NCBI RefSeq assembly: GCF_963676275.1
Contig: NZ_OY781091.1
Coordinates: 1-64,000, forward strand
DNA from: an uncultured Cohaesibacter sp.
GTDB lineage: Bacteria > Pseudomonadota > Alphaproteobacteria > Rhizobiales > Cohaesibacteraceae
Direction of reading: 5' to 3'
Length of the DNA: 64,000 bases
Shown here: piece after piece, positions 34,324-43,089 of the stretch
Numbering within the stretch: the stretch's first letter is position 1
Layout: each line of letters opens with the position of its first letter
The notes under the pieces: generated by a model
The model's database searches: none
What the model saw: the letters and a program-made list of their open reading frames with translations, nothing else
Told to the model about the DNA's origin: nothing
Program-made: the position numbers and the translations under genes

Positions 34324-35259
34324 ATGCGTGAAGTTAGTCCAAAACTGGTCGGTTATCTGAAAGACCTCAATGCGACCGTTGCCCAGCTTGTAGCCGCAGG
34401 CTTCAAACCCAACGCAACCAACGCCCGCGAAGGTCTGGCCAATCTGACCAAAACCTATGTGACCAATATTCCTGCGGTCTCCAAAATCCAGGACGATGTC
34501 ATTCCGGCAGAAGGATTTCACGTTCCGGTCCGCATTTATAACCCTGCTCCGGACGAAGAGCTTCCGGTGGTCATCTATTACCATGGTGGCGGTCACATGT
34601 GCGGTAGCGTTACGGTCTATGATCCGATTTGCCGCAAGGTTGCTTTGGCAACCAGACATATCGTCATCGCTCCGGAATATCGTCTTGCGCCTGAATGTCC
34701 ATATCCGGCCGGTGTTATCGATGCCTATGCAACGCTAAAAGGTGCTTTTGCGGTGCTGGCAGCCAATGGCATGAAGTTCAAGCGGGAAGTCTCTATCGTC
34801 GGGGATTCCGGCGGCGGTGCTCTCTGCGGCGCGGTTGCGGGCATGGCGCAGTTTGACGTTAGCGTCAAGATCAAGAAGCAGTTCATGATCTATCCAAGCC
34901 TTGATTACACCATGGACTCCAAGTCCATGGAAGAGAATGGCGTCGGATATTTGCTGCAGGCTGGCAAGATTGCCTGGTATTTCGACAATTACCTCAAAAA
35001 TGGCGAATGCCGGAAATCTGTCTCTCCACTCTATGGTGACTTCACGAAGAATCTTCCCGAGACCTTTGTTGTCACCGCAGAATTCTGCCCATTGCGGGAC
35101 GAAGGCAAAGCCTACTATGAAAAAGTGCGCTCGGCGGGCGTTGCTGCAACCCACGTCAATATGGATGGAATGATCCATACTTTCATGAATATGGAAGATC
35201 TGGTGGAAGAAGAATGCGCATTTGTCTATGACAAAATGAACAGCTTCCTGAATAGCTAA
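34324..35259 (+). CDS. HSL-type alpha/beta hydrolase, catalytic Asp replaced
   Basis: A 311-residue hydrolase of the hormone-sensitive lipase (group IV esterase) family. The oxyanion motif is HGGG (87-90), the nucleophile elbow GDSGGG with Ser162, and the histidine His285 in GMIHTF. The usual acid sits in DPLRDEG, but here the residue is Cys255 (EFCPLRDEG), so the canonical Ser-Asp-His triad is incomplete; Asp259 of RDEG remains. Activity may be altered or lost. It shares an operon with the MFS carrier and ends at a strong terminator. Confidence 0.85.
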   Translation: MREVSPKLVGYLKDLNATVAQLVAAGFKPNATNAREGLANLTKTYVTNIPAVSKIQDDVIPAEGFHVPVRIYNPAPDEELPVVIYYHGGGHMCGSVTVYDPICRKVALATRHIVIAPEYRLAPECPYPAGVIDAYATLKGAFAVLAANGMKFKREVSIVGDSGGGALCGAVAGMAQFDVSVKIKKQFMIYPSLDYTMDSKSMEENGVGYLLQAGKIAWYFDNYLKNGECRKSVSPLYGDFTKNLPETFVVTAEFCPLRDEGKAYYEKVRSAGVAATHVNMDGMIHTFMNMEDLVEEECAFVYDKMNSFLNS

Positions 35260-35290
35260 GGCCATTCACAAGTATTGGAACTAATAGTCT

Positions 35291-35321
35291 GTCCATCCCT
35301 TTTCAGGGATGGACTTTTTTT
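35291..35321 (+). terminator. Intrinsic terminator after HSL-type hydrolase
   Basis: GTCCATCCCT / AGGGATGGAC, perfect 10-base stem with a short loop and TTTTTTT tail. Confidence 0.9.
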
Positions 35322-35471
35322 GTCCAGGCACTGTTGCCGGTCATTGGTCAGATCGGGCTTGGCGCGCGTCGGGGATGGTCTGTTGCGCATACCTGCAGCC
35401 GCTCACAATCCGCCGGATCTAAGAATATCTCCGTAGGGACACGGGTGACGCGCCCCTTGCACCGGATGCCG

Positions 35472-36344
35472 TTAGCAGCCGGCCAGAACGAAGCGGGAAA
35501 AGCGAAGGGCCTCGCGCGCGTCGTTATCCATCTGCTCGTCGGAGGCATTGTTGCTGAGGTCCCGCCAGACGCGAATGTCGCGTCCGACTTCGCCACCGGT
35601 TTTGACAAAGGGCTCCATGACAACAGTTCCTTCATAGCCGATTTCCCGCAGGGCCGTGCCGATTTCATGCCATGGAAGCCGTCCCTTGCCGGGCACCCGA
35701 CGGTTGTTTTCGCCCGTGTGGAAGTGGCCAAGAAGCGGGCCTGCCGTCCGAATGGCGGCGCTGAAACTGTCCTCCTCGATATTCATATGGAAGGTATCCA
35801 GCATAACCTTTACGTTGGATTTGCCGGTTTCGGTCACAAATCGAACGCCCTCTTCGGCTGTGTTGATAACATGATTTTCAAAGCGGTTGAGCACCTCAAT
35901 GCACAGGTTGATGTCGAGATCAGCGGCAAAATCGGCAAGGCTGGAAATCCCTTCGACACCACGGGCCCAGTCGCCTTCCTTATCCAGCGGCTTGTTGAAG
36001 TCCACCGGCCAATAGGAATGCAGCGCGCCACCTATGCTATGAATATCCAGCTTGGCGATATTGCTCAGGGTTTCTTCGAAAAATGCCCGCCCCGCCTTGC
36101 GCACATCCGCATCCGCAGAAGAAAGATTGCATGTTTCCTTCGGCCCAAGCCCTGCGGTCATGATGATGCCGTTGTCACGGGCACAACGCCCTATTTCGTC
36201 CAGATGGGCAGGACTGAAGCTGTTGACATGGTGTGCGGCGATCTCAATCACATCAAAGCCAAGCTTGGCCACCCGCTCGATATAGGGAAGGCAGTCCGCC
36301 CCCCATGAATTTTCCCAGTAAGAATAATAAATGCCGAATTTCAT
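35472..36344 (-). CDS. Ketose 3-epimerase (D-tagatose/D-psicose 3-epimerase family)
   Basis: A 290-residue TIM-barrel epimerase. The four metal ligands of the family are visible: Glu in IEVLNRFENH, Asp in MLDTFHMNIEE, His in GHFHTGENNR and Glu in VMEPF. The N-terminus MKFGIYYSYW and GPKETCNLSSAD are typical of D-tagatose/D-psicose 3-epimerases, which invert C3 of free ketoses. It is the last gene of the operon starting at the sugar-binding protein, so it probably acts on the imported sugar or its keto form. Confidence 0.87.
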   Translation of the reverse strand: MKFGIYYSYWENSWGADCLPYIERVAKLGFDVIEIAAHHVNSFSPAHLDEIGRCARDNGIIMTAGLGPKETCNLSSADADVRKAGRAFFEETLSNIAKLDIHSIGGALHSYWPVDFNKPLDKEGDWARGVEGISSLADFAADLDINLCIEVLNRFENHVINTAEEGVRFVTETGKSNVKVMLDTFHMNIEEDSFSAAIRTAGPLLGHFHTGENNRRVPGKGRLPWHEIGTALREIGYEGTVVMEPFVKTGGEVGRDIRVWRDLSNNASDEQMDNDAREALRFSRFVLAGC

Positions 36345-36501
36345 GATTTCCTCCTTGTAAGCGGCAATTTGGCGGCACCGCGCTCCGGTCCGGGCTCATC
36401 CGGATACCGGAATGCCGGTTTCCCTGTGCTGCAATTGGCCTCTTATTCCTGTTGACGAAAGCCTTCTGAATGAATCGCCTCGTCACTGTGCATTCCATGT
36501 T

Positions 36502-37146
36502 TCAAGTTGCCCGGTAATGAATGTCTGCCTTGCGGCTTTTCGCGATCACCAGATGTCCGTTGGGAAGATCGTTGCTCTCGAGCTTGCGTGTGATTTCTTC
36601 ACCCGAAAGCCCGAAACCTTTCCATCTGGCATAAAGGCGCGATCGGAGCTCCTCCTCAAGGACATCGACAAACACCGTCAGATCGAAATAGGGCGCAAGG
36701 CTGTTCCATGGACTTTGATCGAGCAGCAGATAGTTGCCTTCCACGATGATCAGTTCCACTTCCGCAGGAATGATCCTCGCGCTGCCGCGGGAAATTTCCA
36801 GTTCCCGATCAAAAACAGGCACAGCAACCGTTTCCTCTTCCCCATCCTTGAGCCGTTGCAGAATGGAGCGCAGTCCGCCAACATCGAACGTGTCAGGCGC
36901 ACCCTTCCAGGGAAGGCGATCCATGTCGCGCAAGACGGCATCATCAAAGTGGAAGCCATCCATCGGCAAGATCGCAATCTTGCCCGGATGCAACGCATTG
37001 AGGGCTTCAAACAAAGCCTCCGCTGTTGTGCTTTTGCCAGAACCAGGCGCCCCGACAATGGCAAGAAAAATTCTCTTTCCACCTTTGCCCATCGCATCCT
37101 GAGCCATGGTCACCAGATCGGAAAGCTGGTCAAAAATTCTGGTCAT
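36502..37146 (-). CDS. P-loop sugar kinase-like protein (FrcK/YggC type)
   Basis: A 214-residue P-loop kinase of the PanK/PRK-like family. Walker A is GAPGSGKST, followed by LPMDGFHFDD and LIIVEGNYLLLD, the standard layout of FrcK and YfdG/YggC-type nucleoside or sugar kinases. In Sinorhizobium, frcK lies in the fructose ABC transporter operon. Its position after two permease genes and before the epimerase suggests it phosphorylates the imported sugar. Confidence 0.82.
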   Translation of the reverse strand: MTRIFDQLSDLVTMAQDAMGKGGKRIFLAIVGAPGSGKSTTAEALFEALNALHPGKIAILPMDGFHFDDAVLRDMDRLPWKGAPDTFDVGGLRSILQRLKDGEEETVAVPVFDRELEISRGSARIIPAEVELIIVEGNYLLLDQSPWNSLAPYFDLTVFVDVLEEELRSRLYARWKGFGLSGEEITRKLESNDLPNGHLVIAKSRKADIHYRAT

Positions 37147-37229
37147 TATTCGGACGCACCCACCTGTTTCAGCTCCGTTGTTTTCTCCGGTCTGATGACC
37201 GTATCGGGGCTGGTTCCATCTGTTGATTT

Positions 37230-37257
37230 TCAGGGCCGCGGCAAGCCGAAGCCCTGA
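37230..37257 (-). repeat. Hairpin between permease and kinase genes
   Basis: TCAGGGC / GCCCTGA arms enclose a second small CGGC/GCCG stem. It straddles the permease stop region side of the 118-base spacer and has no T run on the minus strand. It may protect the upstream transporter mRNA. Confidence 0.45.
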
Positions 37258-37264
37258 ATAAGTG

Positions 37265-38272
37265 TCAGCTTCTGGCCTTGTTGCGCCTCAGGAAGCTTAT
37301 GAATATCCTGACCAGATCCGAGCGCAGCACCATCACCGCAACAAGGAACAGCCCCCAGACTGCGGTGGCCAGATGCTGGTTGGCACCGATGAGATTGAGG
37401 CCCGATGACAGGATCTGGAGGATGAACAGGGAAATGATCACCGGGATCACGTTGCCCTTGCCGCCAAATGGATCAATACCACCGAGGAAACATGCCAACA
37501 CGGTGATCAGCAACAAAGCCTCTCCATGTCCCACACGCACCGAGTTGAAGCGGGCTGCCATCAGAATTCCGGCGATTGCGCAGAGCAAGCCGGACAAGGC
37601 ATAGATCAACACAAGGGTACGCTTGGTGTGCAGGCCCGCATATTCAGCCGCAAGAGGGTTTGACCCGGTCATGTAAACCGAGAAGCCATGCCGGGTCCGC
37701 TTGAGCAGGACATGCCAGATGAAGGCGATGGTGCCAAACAAGATCAATGGCACCGGCAATCCAAGCAAGGTCCCATGCCCAATGACGCGCATATAGTTGG
37801 GAAAGCCGGAAATGTCGCCACCGCGGGTCAAAAATTCCCCCAGCCCCTGCAAGAAGACCATCATGGCAAGAGAGACAAGAATGGGGTGAGCCCCGACATA
37901 GGCGATGATGAAGCCGATGATCGCCCCGGCGAGCACGCCGACACATATCGCAAACAGGCACCCCAGAATAAAGGCACCGACACCGGCATCCGGCCCACCA
38001 AACTGGAGCAGCGTCCAGGCAAGAGCCAGACCGGACATGTTTGCGGTAAAGACCACTGCCAGATTGAAGCCACCCGAGACGATGGGCGCCAGCATGGCGA
38101 GAGTCAAAAGCCCCAGAAGCGGCATCTGAAAGCCCATGGAATCCAGATTTGCCAGCGTCAGGAACTGCGGCGAAGCAAGGCTGAAAGCGGCTGCCACAAC
38201 GATCAGGATCACGATCAGACCCGATGTTTCCTTATCCATATTTTGCAAGAATGCAGATCGCCAATTGCTCAT
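37265..38272 (-). CDS. Sugar ABC transporter permease (RbsC family), subunit 2
   Basis: A 335-residue permease with 8-10 hydrophobic spans and the conserved cytoplasmic pattern GSNPLAAEYAGLHTKR near residue 215, typical of ribose/xylose/AI-2-type permeases. It overlaps the other permease gene by four bases (ATGA), so the two subunits are probably translated in equal amounts. Having two different permeases recalls Lsr and Rha-type importers. Confidence 0.9.
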   Translation of the reverse strand: MSNWRSAFLQNMDKETSGLIVILIVVAAAFSLASPQFLTLANLDSMGFQMPLLGLLTLAMLAPIVSGGFNLAVVFTANMSGLALAWTLLQFGGPDAGVGAFILGCLFAICVGVLAGAIIGFIIAYVGAHPILVSLAMMVFLQGLGEFLTRGGDISGFPNYMRVIGHGTLLGLPVPLILFGTIAFIWHVLLKRTRHGFSVYMTGSNPLAAEYAGLHTKRTLVLIYALSGLLCAIAGILMAARFNSVRVGHGEALLLITVLACFLGGIDPFGGKGNVIPVIISLFILQILSSGLNLIGANQHLATAVWGLFLVAVMVLRSDLVRIFISFLRRNKARS

Positions 38273-39264
38273 TGTCCACGCTCCTGTCTATGTCCGAATA
38301 GGTTGGAAAAATCCATGTTCGAGGTGGAAATCGCGATGACAATCGCTGCGCCGATGATCATCTGGAAGGCGAAGGGCGAAACCCCAAGCAGGTTCAGGCC
38401 ATTTTGTGTGATGGCGACAAACATGACACCGAGCACACAGCCAAGGATTGAGCCCTTGCCGCCGCCAAGACGCGCGCCGCCCAGAACCACTGCTGCCAAT
38501 ACATCCATGTTGCGAGTGAAGAGCGCATTGGGCACGACTTCCTGCACGATATTGATCTGCATGAGCCCGGCGATGCCGGCCATCAGTCCCATCCAGCCAA
38601 AGGCAAGCGCCTGCATTGCTGCGATATTGACCCCGGCGCGCGCGGCACCTTCTGGGTTGTCGCCGAAGGCATAGAGCTGACGCCCCAGATTGGTGTGACG
38701 CAACAGGAACCAGGTCGCAAAGACACAGACCAGCATGACGCCGACGGCCAGATTGAGCTCGGCCCAGGAACCATCCGCAGACTGATGTTCGAAAATGAAG
38801 ATGCGGTCGGTCACCCAGTCCGGCAGATCATAGATCGAGCGGCCGCGGGTGAAGAACATCAAAAGTCCAAAATAGGCATTGTAGGTCGCAATCGTCACCA
38901 CGATGGTCACGATACGGAAGGTATGGATGAAATACATGTTGATCAGACCCAGCAGGATACCGATCACGCCGCAGGCCAGAAAGCCGAACACCCAGTTTCC
39001 TCCGCCCATCGCAAACATCAGTTCCATGCCGACATACTGGACGACAGAGGAGGCAACCGCGAAGGAAATATCGATGCCGCCAGCAATCAGCACCACCAGA
39101 AGGCCGACGGCCCAGATCAGATTGATGGCATTGTTGTTGAGCAAGGATGTAATATTGCTGAGGGTGAGAAACTTGTCCGTGCTAAGGGCAAGGCCGATGC
39201 AAATCAGCAGAAGGACCACACCGACACGAACTTCGATTTTATTGTCGCGATACAGTCTATGCAT
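38269..39264 (-). CDS. Sugar ABC transporter permease (RbsC family), subunit 1
   Basis: A 331-residue inner-membrane permease. It has the family motif GDNPEGAARAGVNI and the GGARLGGGKGS loop. It overlaps the ATPase gene by eight bases and the second permease by four, showing a tightly packed operon. It would form the membrane channel as a heterodimer with the next product. Confidence 0.9.
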   Translation of the reverse strand: MHRLYRDNKIEVRVGVVLLLICIGLALSTDKFLTLSNITSLLNNNAINLIWAVGLLVVLIAGGIDISFAVASSVVQYVGMELMFAMGGGNWVFGFLACGVIGILLGLINMYFIHTFRIVTIVVTIATYNAYFGLLMFFTRGRSIYDLPDWVTDRIFIFEHQSADGSWAELNLAVGVMLVCVFATWFLLRHTNLGRQLYAFGDNPEGAARAGVNIAAMQALAFGWMGLMAGIAGLMQINIVQEVVPNALFTRNMDVLAAVVLGGARLGGGKGSILGCVLGVMFVAITQNGLNLLGVSPFAFQMIIGAAIVIAISTSNMDFSNLFGHRQERGQ

Positions 39265-40762
39265 AGATCCGCTCCTCGAGCTGCGGCACGCTCACCTCGC
39301 GAGGGTCATATTCGCCCACGATGCGACCATCGGCCATATGCAGAATGCGGTCGGAATGGAACATCACTTCCGTGACTTCGTCGGAGATCAACAGGATGGC
39401 GAGGCCATTCTCGGCAAGATCCTGAACGATCTTGAAAATGCCCGCACGCGCGCCGACATCAACGCCGACCGTTGGACTGTCCAGAATGAGCAGTCGGGGC
39501 TCTGTCGCAAGCCACTTGGCCAGAACCACCTTCTGCTGGTTGCCTCCTGAAAGGCTCGAGATGGGATCTTCCTGATCGCCGATCTTGACGCCAAGTTCTG
39601 CGATCCATTTATCGACCAGATCCCGCTTCTTGCTGTTCGAAATCAGCGGAACAGCCATGAGCAGCTTCTGAAGCACGGAAATCACAGTGTTGTCGGCAAT
39701 AGACTGTTTTTGCAAAAGCCCCAGCGTCAGCCGGTCTTCCGACACATAGGCCAAACCCTGACGGATGGCGTCGCGGATGGATCCGGGTGAATAGGCTTTG
39801 CCCTCGAGCTGCATCGAGCCTTTCGAGGGATGGCGCATGCCCATGAGCACATGCGCAAGCTCGGTGCGCCCGGACCCGATGAGACCCGTTAGCCCCACCA
39901 CTTCGCCGGCACGAATGACAAAGGAGACATCCTCGAACTCACCGGGGCGGCTCAACCCATCGATTTCGAAGACAGGTTCGGCATGGCTCATGTCTCGCGA
40001 TGAAACTTCATTCTGGATGAGCTTGCCGGTCATCAGCTCGCCAAGGCGGGCCTGTGTCATGTCTTTGGTGTCGTAAACGCCAACCAGTTTGCCATCTCTC
40101 AGAACTGTCACGCGAGAGGCAATTTCAAGAACTTCGGCAAGGCGGTGGCTTACGAAAACCACAGCGACACCATCGGCAGACAATTTGCGCACAATCTCCA
40201 GAAGCTTGTCGGTTTCCGATTTCGTCAGCGATGCCGTCGGCTCGTCCATGAAGATAAGACGCGCATCATTCATGAGCGCTCGTGCGATCGCAACCACTTG
40301 TCGCTGGGCGATTGGCAGCTCTTCCAGCGGAAGCGTCAAATCCAGTTCAACACCCAGACGCTTCAGAACCGCAGCGGCCCGTTCGCCCATTTGCCGGGTA
40401 TGTATGGGGCGGATGGCCAATCCGACCATATCGTCAAAGGTGATATTTTCCTGAACACTCATATGGGGGAATAGGGCGAGGTCTTGCCAGATGACCGACA
40501 CGCCCATGGCGCGGGCTCTGGTCGGGGTAATCGAACTGAGCTTCTGGTCGAACAGCTCAATAAGGTCGGCACTTTCGGGCTGATAGACGCCCGTTATCAC
40601 TTTTATGAGGGTGGATTTCCCACATCCGTTCTCGCCTGCGAGGCAATGCACCTCTCCCGCCAGAACTTCGAAATTCACATTATCGAGCGCTTGAAGTCCG
40701 CCAAACGCCTTGGAGACACCTTTGAGGCACAGAGCTAGCGGCTCTGTCTTGGCATTGGTCAT
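39257..40762 (-). CDS. Sugar ABC transporter ATP-binding protein (RbsA family)
   Basis: A 501-residue protein with two fused nucleotide-binding domains. The first has Walker A GENGCGKST and Walker B LIFMDEPTASL, with signature LPIAQRQ in place of LSGGQ. The second has the degenerate GLIGSGRTEL at the Walker A position and a good signature LSGGNQQK, as is usual for CUT2 sugar ATPases. The start at 40762 (MTNAKTEP) is preferred over an in-frame ATG at 40792. It follows the binding-protein gene. Confidence 0.93.
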   Translation of the reverse strand: MTNAKTEPLALCLKGVSKAFGGLQALDNVNFEVLAGEVHCLAGENGCGKSTLIKVITGVYQPESADLIELFDQKLSSITPTRARAMGVSVIWQDLALFPHMSVQENITFDDMVGLAIRPIHTRQMGERAAAVLKRLGVELDLTLPLEELPIAQRQVVAIARALMNDARLIFMDEPTASLTKSETDKLLEIVRKLSADGVAVVFVSHRLAEVLEIASRVTVLRDGKLVGVYDTKDMTQARLGELMTGKLIQNEVSSRDMSHAEPVFEIDGLSRPGEFEDVSFVIRAGEVVGLTGLIGSGRTELAHVLMGMRHPSKGSMQLEGKAYSPGSIRDAIRQGLAYVSEDRLTLGLLQKQSIADNTVISVLQKLLMAVPLISNSKKRDLVDKWIAELGVKIGDQEDPISSLSGGNQQKVVLAKWLATEPRLLILDSPTVGVDVGARAGIFKIVQDLAENGLAILLISDEVTEVMFHSDRILHMADGRIVGEYDPREVSVPQLEERIYA

Positions 40763-40835
40763 TTTTTTGAACCTTCGAAAGATGAGGCGCACGCGACAAA
40801 TTGAAACGGCGCGCGCGCCTGCTGAGGGGAGAGGT

Positions 40836-41828
40836 TTACAGGCCCATATCAGCCAGTCCGTCCACAGTATCTTTGTTCACTTCAAGCAGGTTGTCGGTGA
40901 TGATGTCACGACCTTCCGTATCCGGATGAATGACACCAAGTCCCGGAATGTCCGCGCCGTCTTTGACTTCTTCGCCACCGGCAAGCATCTTGCCCATGGT
41001 TACGAATACTTCGCCAGCCTGTGCCGGGTTCCACATGAAGCCACCGGTCAGGATGCCTTTATGCACCATCTTGCGGCCCTGTCCCGGAGAGAATGGGCCA
41101 AGCACGAAGATTTCGCCGGTTTTGCGACGTTCCTCGATTGCACGAGCTGCCCCGATTGGCCCTTGGCTACCAAAGGCGAGGAAGCCCTTGAGATCAGGAT
41201 TGGCGGCGATCAGATCGAGAGCCGTAGAGCGGCTGTCATCAACATTTTCTGCAACGCCATAGCGATCGCCGATCAGTTCGACATCCGGACGATTGGCTTT
41301 CATCCATTCGATGGCGGCGTCAGCCCAGGCATTGTGCAGAGGCACGGTCAGCGAGCCAACATAGACGGCATATTTGCCGGGTCCCTTGATATTTTCGGAC
41401 AGAAGCTTCGCATGCGCTTCGCCAAACCCCTTGGCAGAGGCCAGCTCGAAGTTCCAGTCCACATTCTTCAGGCCGGGGCCTTCATGTGATACAACGATAA
41501 TGCCTGCGTCGCGCGCTTTCTTCAAAACCGGTTCGAGAGCGGATTCATCGTTCGGCACCACGCCGATCACGTCGACACCCTTGGCGATCAGGTCCTCGAT
41601 TGCCTGCACCTGCAGAGCCGGGTCGGCGGAAACCGGGCCGATCATCTCGGCATCAACACCAATTTCGGCTGCCCGCTTCTTGATGCCCATTTCCATTGCG
41701 TTGAACCAGGGGATGCCACCAATTTTCACAACGACACCCATGGTCGGATTGTCGGCTGCGCACACGCCACTGATCATGCCGAAGGCCATGGCAGCCCCGG
41801 CAATGCAACTTAAAAGTTTATTTTTCAT
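40836..41828 (-). CDS. Sugar-binding protein of ABC importer (CUT2)
   Basis: A 330-residue periplasmic protein with a clear signal peptide (KNKLLSCIAGAAMAFGMISGVCAA). The mature fold is of the ribose/AI-2/rhamnose-binding type, with AEMIGPVSADPALQVQAIEDLIAKG and DVIGVVPND. Similar alphaproteobacterial proteins are often named autoinducer-2 binding, but the adjacent kinase and epimerase favour a true sugar ligand. It is the first gene of the importer operon, with two LacI-type operators in its promoter region. Confidence 0.88.
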   Translation of the reverse strand: MKNKLLSCIAGAAMAFGMISGVCAADNPTMGVVVKIGGIPWFNAMEMGIKKRAAEIGVDAEMIGPVSADPALQVQAIEDLIAKGVDVIGVVPNDESALEPVLKKARDAGIIVVSHEGPGLKNVDWNFELASAKGFGEAHAKLLSENIKGPGKYAVYVGSLTVPLHNAWADAAIEWMKANRPDVELIGDRYGVAENVDDSRSTALDLIAANPDLKGFLAFGSQGPIGAARAIEERRKTGEIFVLGPFSPGQGRKMVHKGILTGGFMWNPAQAGEVFVTMGKMLAGGEEVKDGADIPGLGVIHPDTEGRDIITDNLLEVNKDTVDGLADMGL

Positions 41829-41883
41829 AGCTTAATATCCTCCCAGATGTAAGAGTTGGCCTCGATTCTGCTTAAGGCCAATT

Positions 41884-41898
41884 ACAATCGATTGTGCA
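41884..41898. promoter_or_regulatory. LacI-type operator O1
   Basis: The perfect palindrome ACAATCGATTGT lies 56 bases upstream of the binding-protein gene. Extended to the right it contains ATCGATTGTGCA, whose complement TGCACAATCGAT recurs exactly in O2. Confidence 0.65.
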
Positions 41899-41956
41899 AC
41901 TTTAGAAAAGTCTGATTACCACCTCCAATGGCAAGCAAACAAAAAATTCATCCTCC

Positions 41957-41971
41957 TGCACAATCGATATT
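41957..41971. promoter_or_regulatory. LacI-type operator O2
   Basis: TGCACAATCGAT followed by ATT repeats the O1 sequence in inverse orientation, about 76 bases away and near the divergent lacI-type gene. CG at the centre of the palindrome is typical for LacI-family operators, and two sites allow looping. Confidence 0.6.
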
Positions 41972-42029
41972 TCACATCAAGCCAAAATTGCTCTAGAATG
42001 TCAATATTGTTTGTTCCACAATCAGAAGT

Positions 42030-43055
42030 ATGACGATGAAGCGCACGCCGAAAAGCACGATTTATGACATTGCCCAGAAGGCGAATGCCTCACCCTCGAC
42101 AGTGAGCGCAGCCCTGAACGGAACATGGAAAACACGCCGAATCCGCGCAGAAACAGCGCAAAGGATCATCAAGATTGCTCAGGATTTCGGCTATTCGACA
42201 AATCTGCAAGCAAGAGGGCTGCGCACGGCAAAGTCCGGTCTTACCGCTTTGCTGATGCCTGACTATAATCGCTTTTTCTCCAGCCTCGCCGAGGCATTTT
42301 CCTCCAAAGTCAGACAAATGGGCCTGTGCCCGGTGATTGTTTCCACAGACCGTGACCATGACGAAGAGCTGTCAACTGTGGCCAAACTCGCTTCCTACGC
42401 GATTGATTCCCTGTTCATTGCCGGTGCTTCCTGCCCCGAAGAAATCAGCCAATACTGTCAAAAGGCGCAAATCGACCATATCTTTATCGACCAGCCCTGT
42501 GCGCTGGCGGCCTCTGTCACAACAGACAATGTCTGGGGCGCGCGACAGCTCACCAGCGAGATTCTTGCTTCCCGTATGCCGTCGGGCGACCCGATGCGGG
42601 ATGAGCCCTATTTTATCGGCGGAGACTGCCATCTTCCTGTTACGGCAGGGCGCATCGAGGGTTTCAGGCAGGAATTGCAGAGCCAGCTGGGCGGTTCGCA
42701 TGACCATCAGATCATCGCGTCAAGTTATGACGCCGACTATGCGGAGCAGGCGATCAGGTCGCTATACGGCAAGATCGGCGGCTTGCCCAGCGCACTTTTC
42801 GTAAACTCCATCTCGTCGTTTGAAGGGATCTTGCGGTTTCTGCTCGACCTTCCGGAGGAAGAGGTTCGTGCCTGTTCGATGGGATGCTTCGACTATGAGC
42901 CGTTCGGTGAGTTGCTTCGCTTCCCCGTGCATATGATACGCCAACGCCATCGGGCCCTGATCTCCACGGCATTTGAGCTGCTGGAGACAAAGGCGGAGCC
43001 CGGTACGCTGATAAAGGTCGAGCCCAAACTCTTCAGCGCTCGCAACAAGCAATGA
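42030..43055 (+). CDS. LacI family transcriptional regulator
   Basis: A 341-residue repressor. The helix-turn-helix and hinge are STIYDIAQKANASPSTVSAALNGTWKTRRI ... FGYSTNLQARGLRT, and the rest is a sugar-binding core. It is divergent from the ABC importer operon, with two matching operators between them, so it probably represses that operon until the imported sugar or its phosphate binds. The insertion WKTRR in the normally short loop after LNG is slightly unusual. The start may be 42030 or 42036. Confidence 0.92.
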   Translation: MTMKRTPKSTIYDIAQKANASPSTVSAALNGTWKTRRIRAETAQRIIKIAQDFGYSTNLQARGLRTAKSGLTALLMPDYNRFFSSLAEAFSSKVRQMGLCPVIVSTDRDHDEELSTVAKLASYAIDSLFIAGASCPEEISQYCQKAQIDHIFIDQPCALAASVTTDNVWGARQLTSEILASRMPSGDPMRDEPYFIGGDCHLPVTAGRIEGFRQELQSQLGGSHDHQIIASSYDADYAEQAIRSLYGKIGGLPSALFVNSISSFEGILRFLLDLPEEEVRACSMGCFDYEPFGELLRFPVHMIRQRHRALISTAFELLETKAEPGTLIKVEPKLFSARNKQ

Positions 43056-43074
43056 TGGCCTTTAAGGCCATCAT
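43052..43074. terminator. Palindrome between convergent lacI-type and fucK genes
   Basis: ATGATGGCC-N5-GGCCATCAT, a near-perfect dyad that includes the stop codon of the LacI-type gene and lies 16 bases from the fucK stop. It is a plausible bidirectional terminator, though the T run is short. Confidence 0.5.
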
Positions 43075-43089
43075 GCCCGCGCGGACCCC

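Noticed and set aside
40836-41828. Autoinducer-2 receptor LsrB
   Set aside because: The fold and the two-permease layout are similar, but no lsrK, lsrF or lsrG partner is linked, and a kinase and ketose epimerase in the operon point to a sugar.
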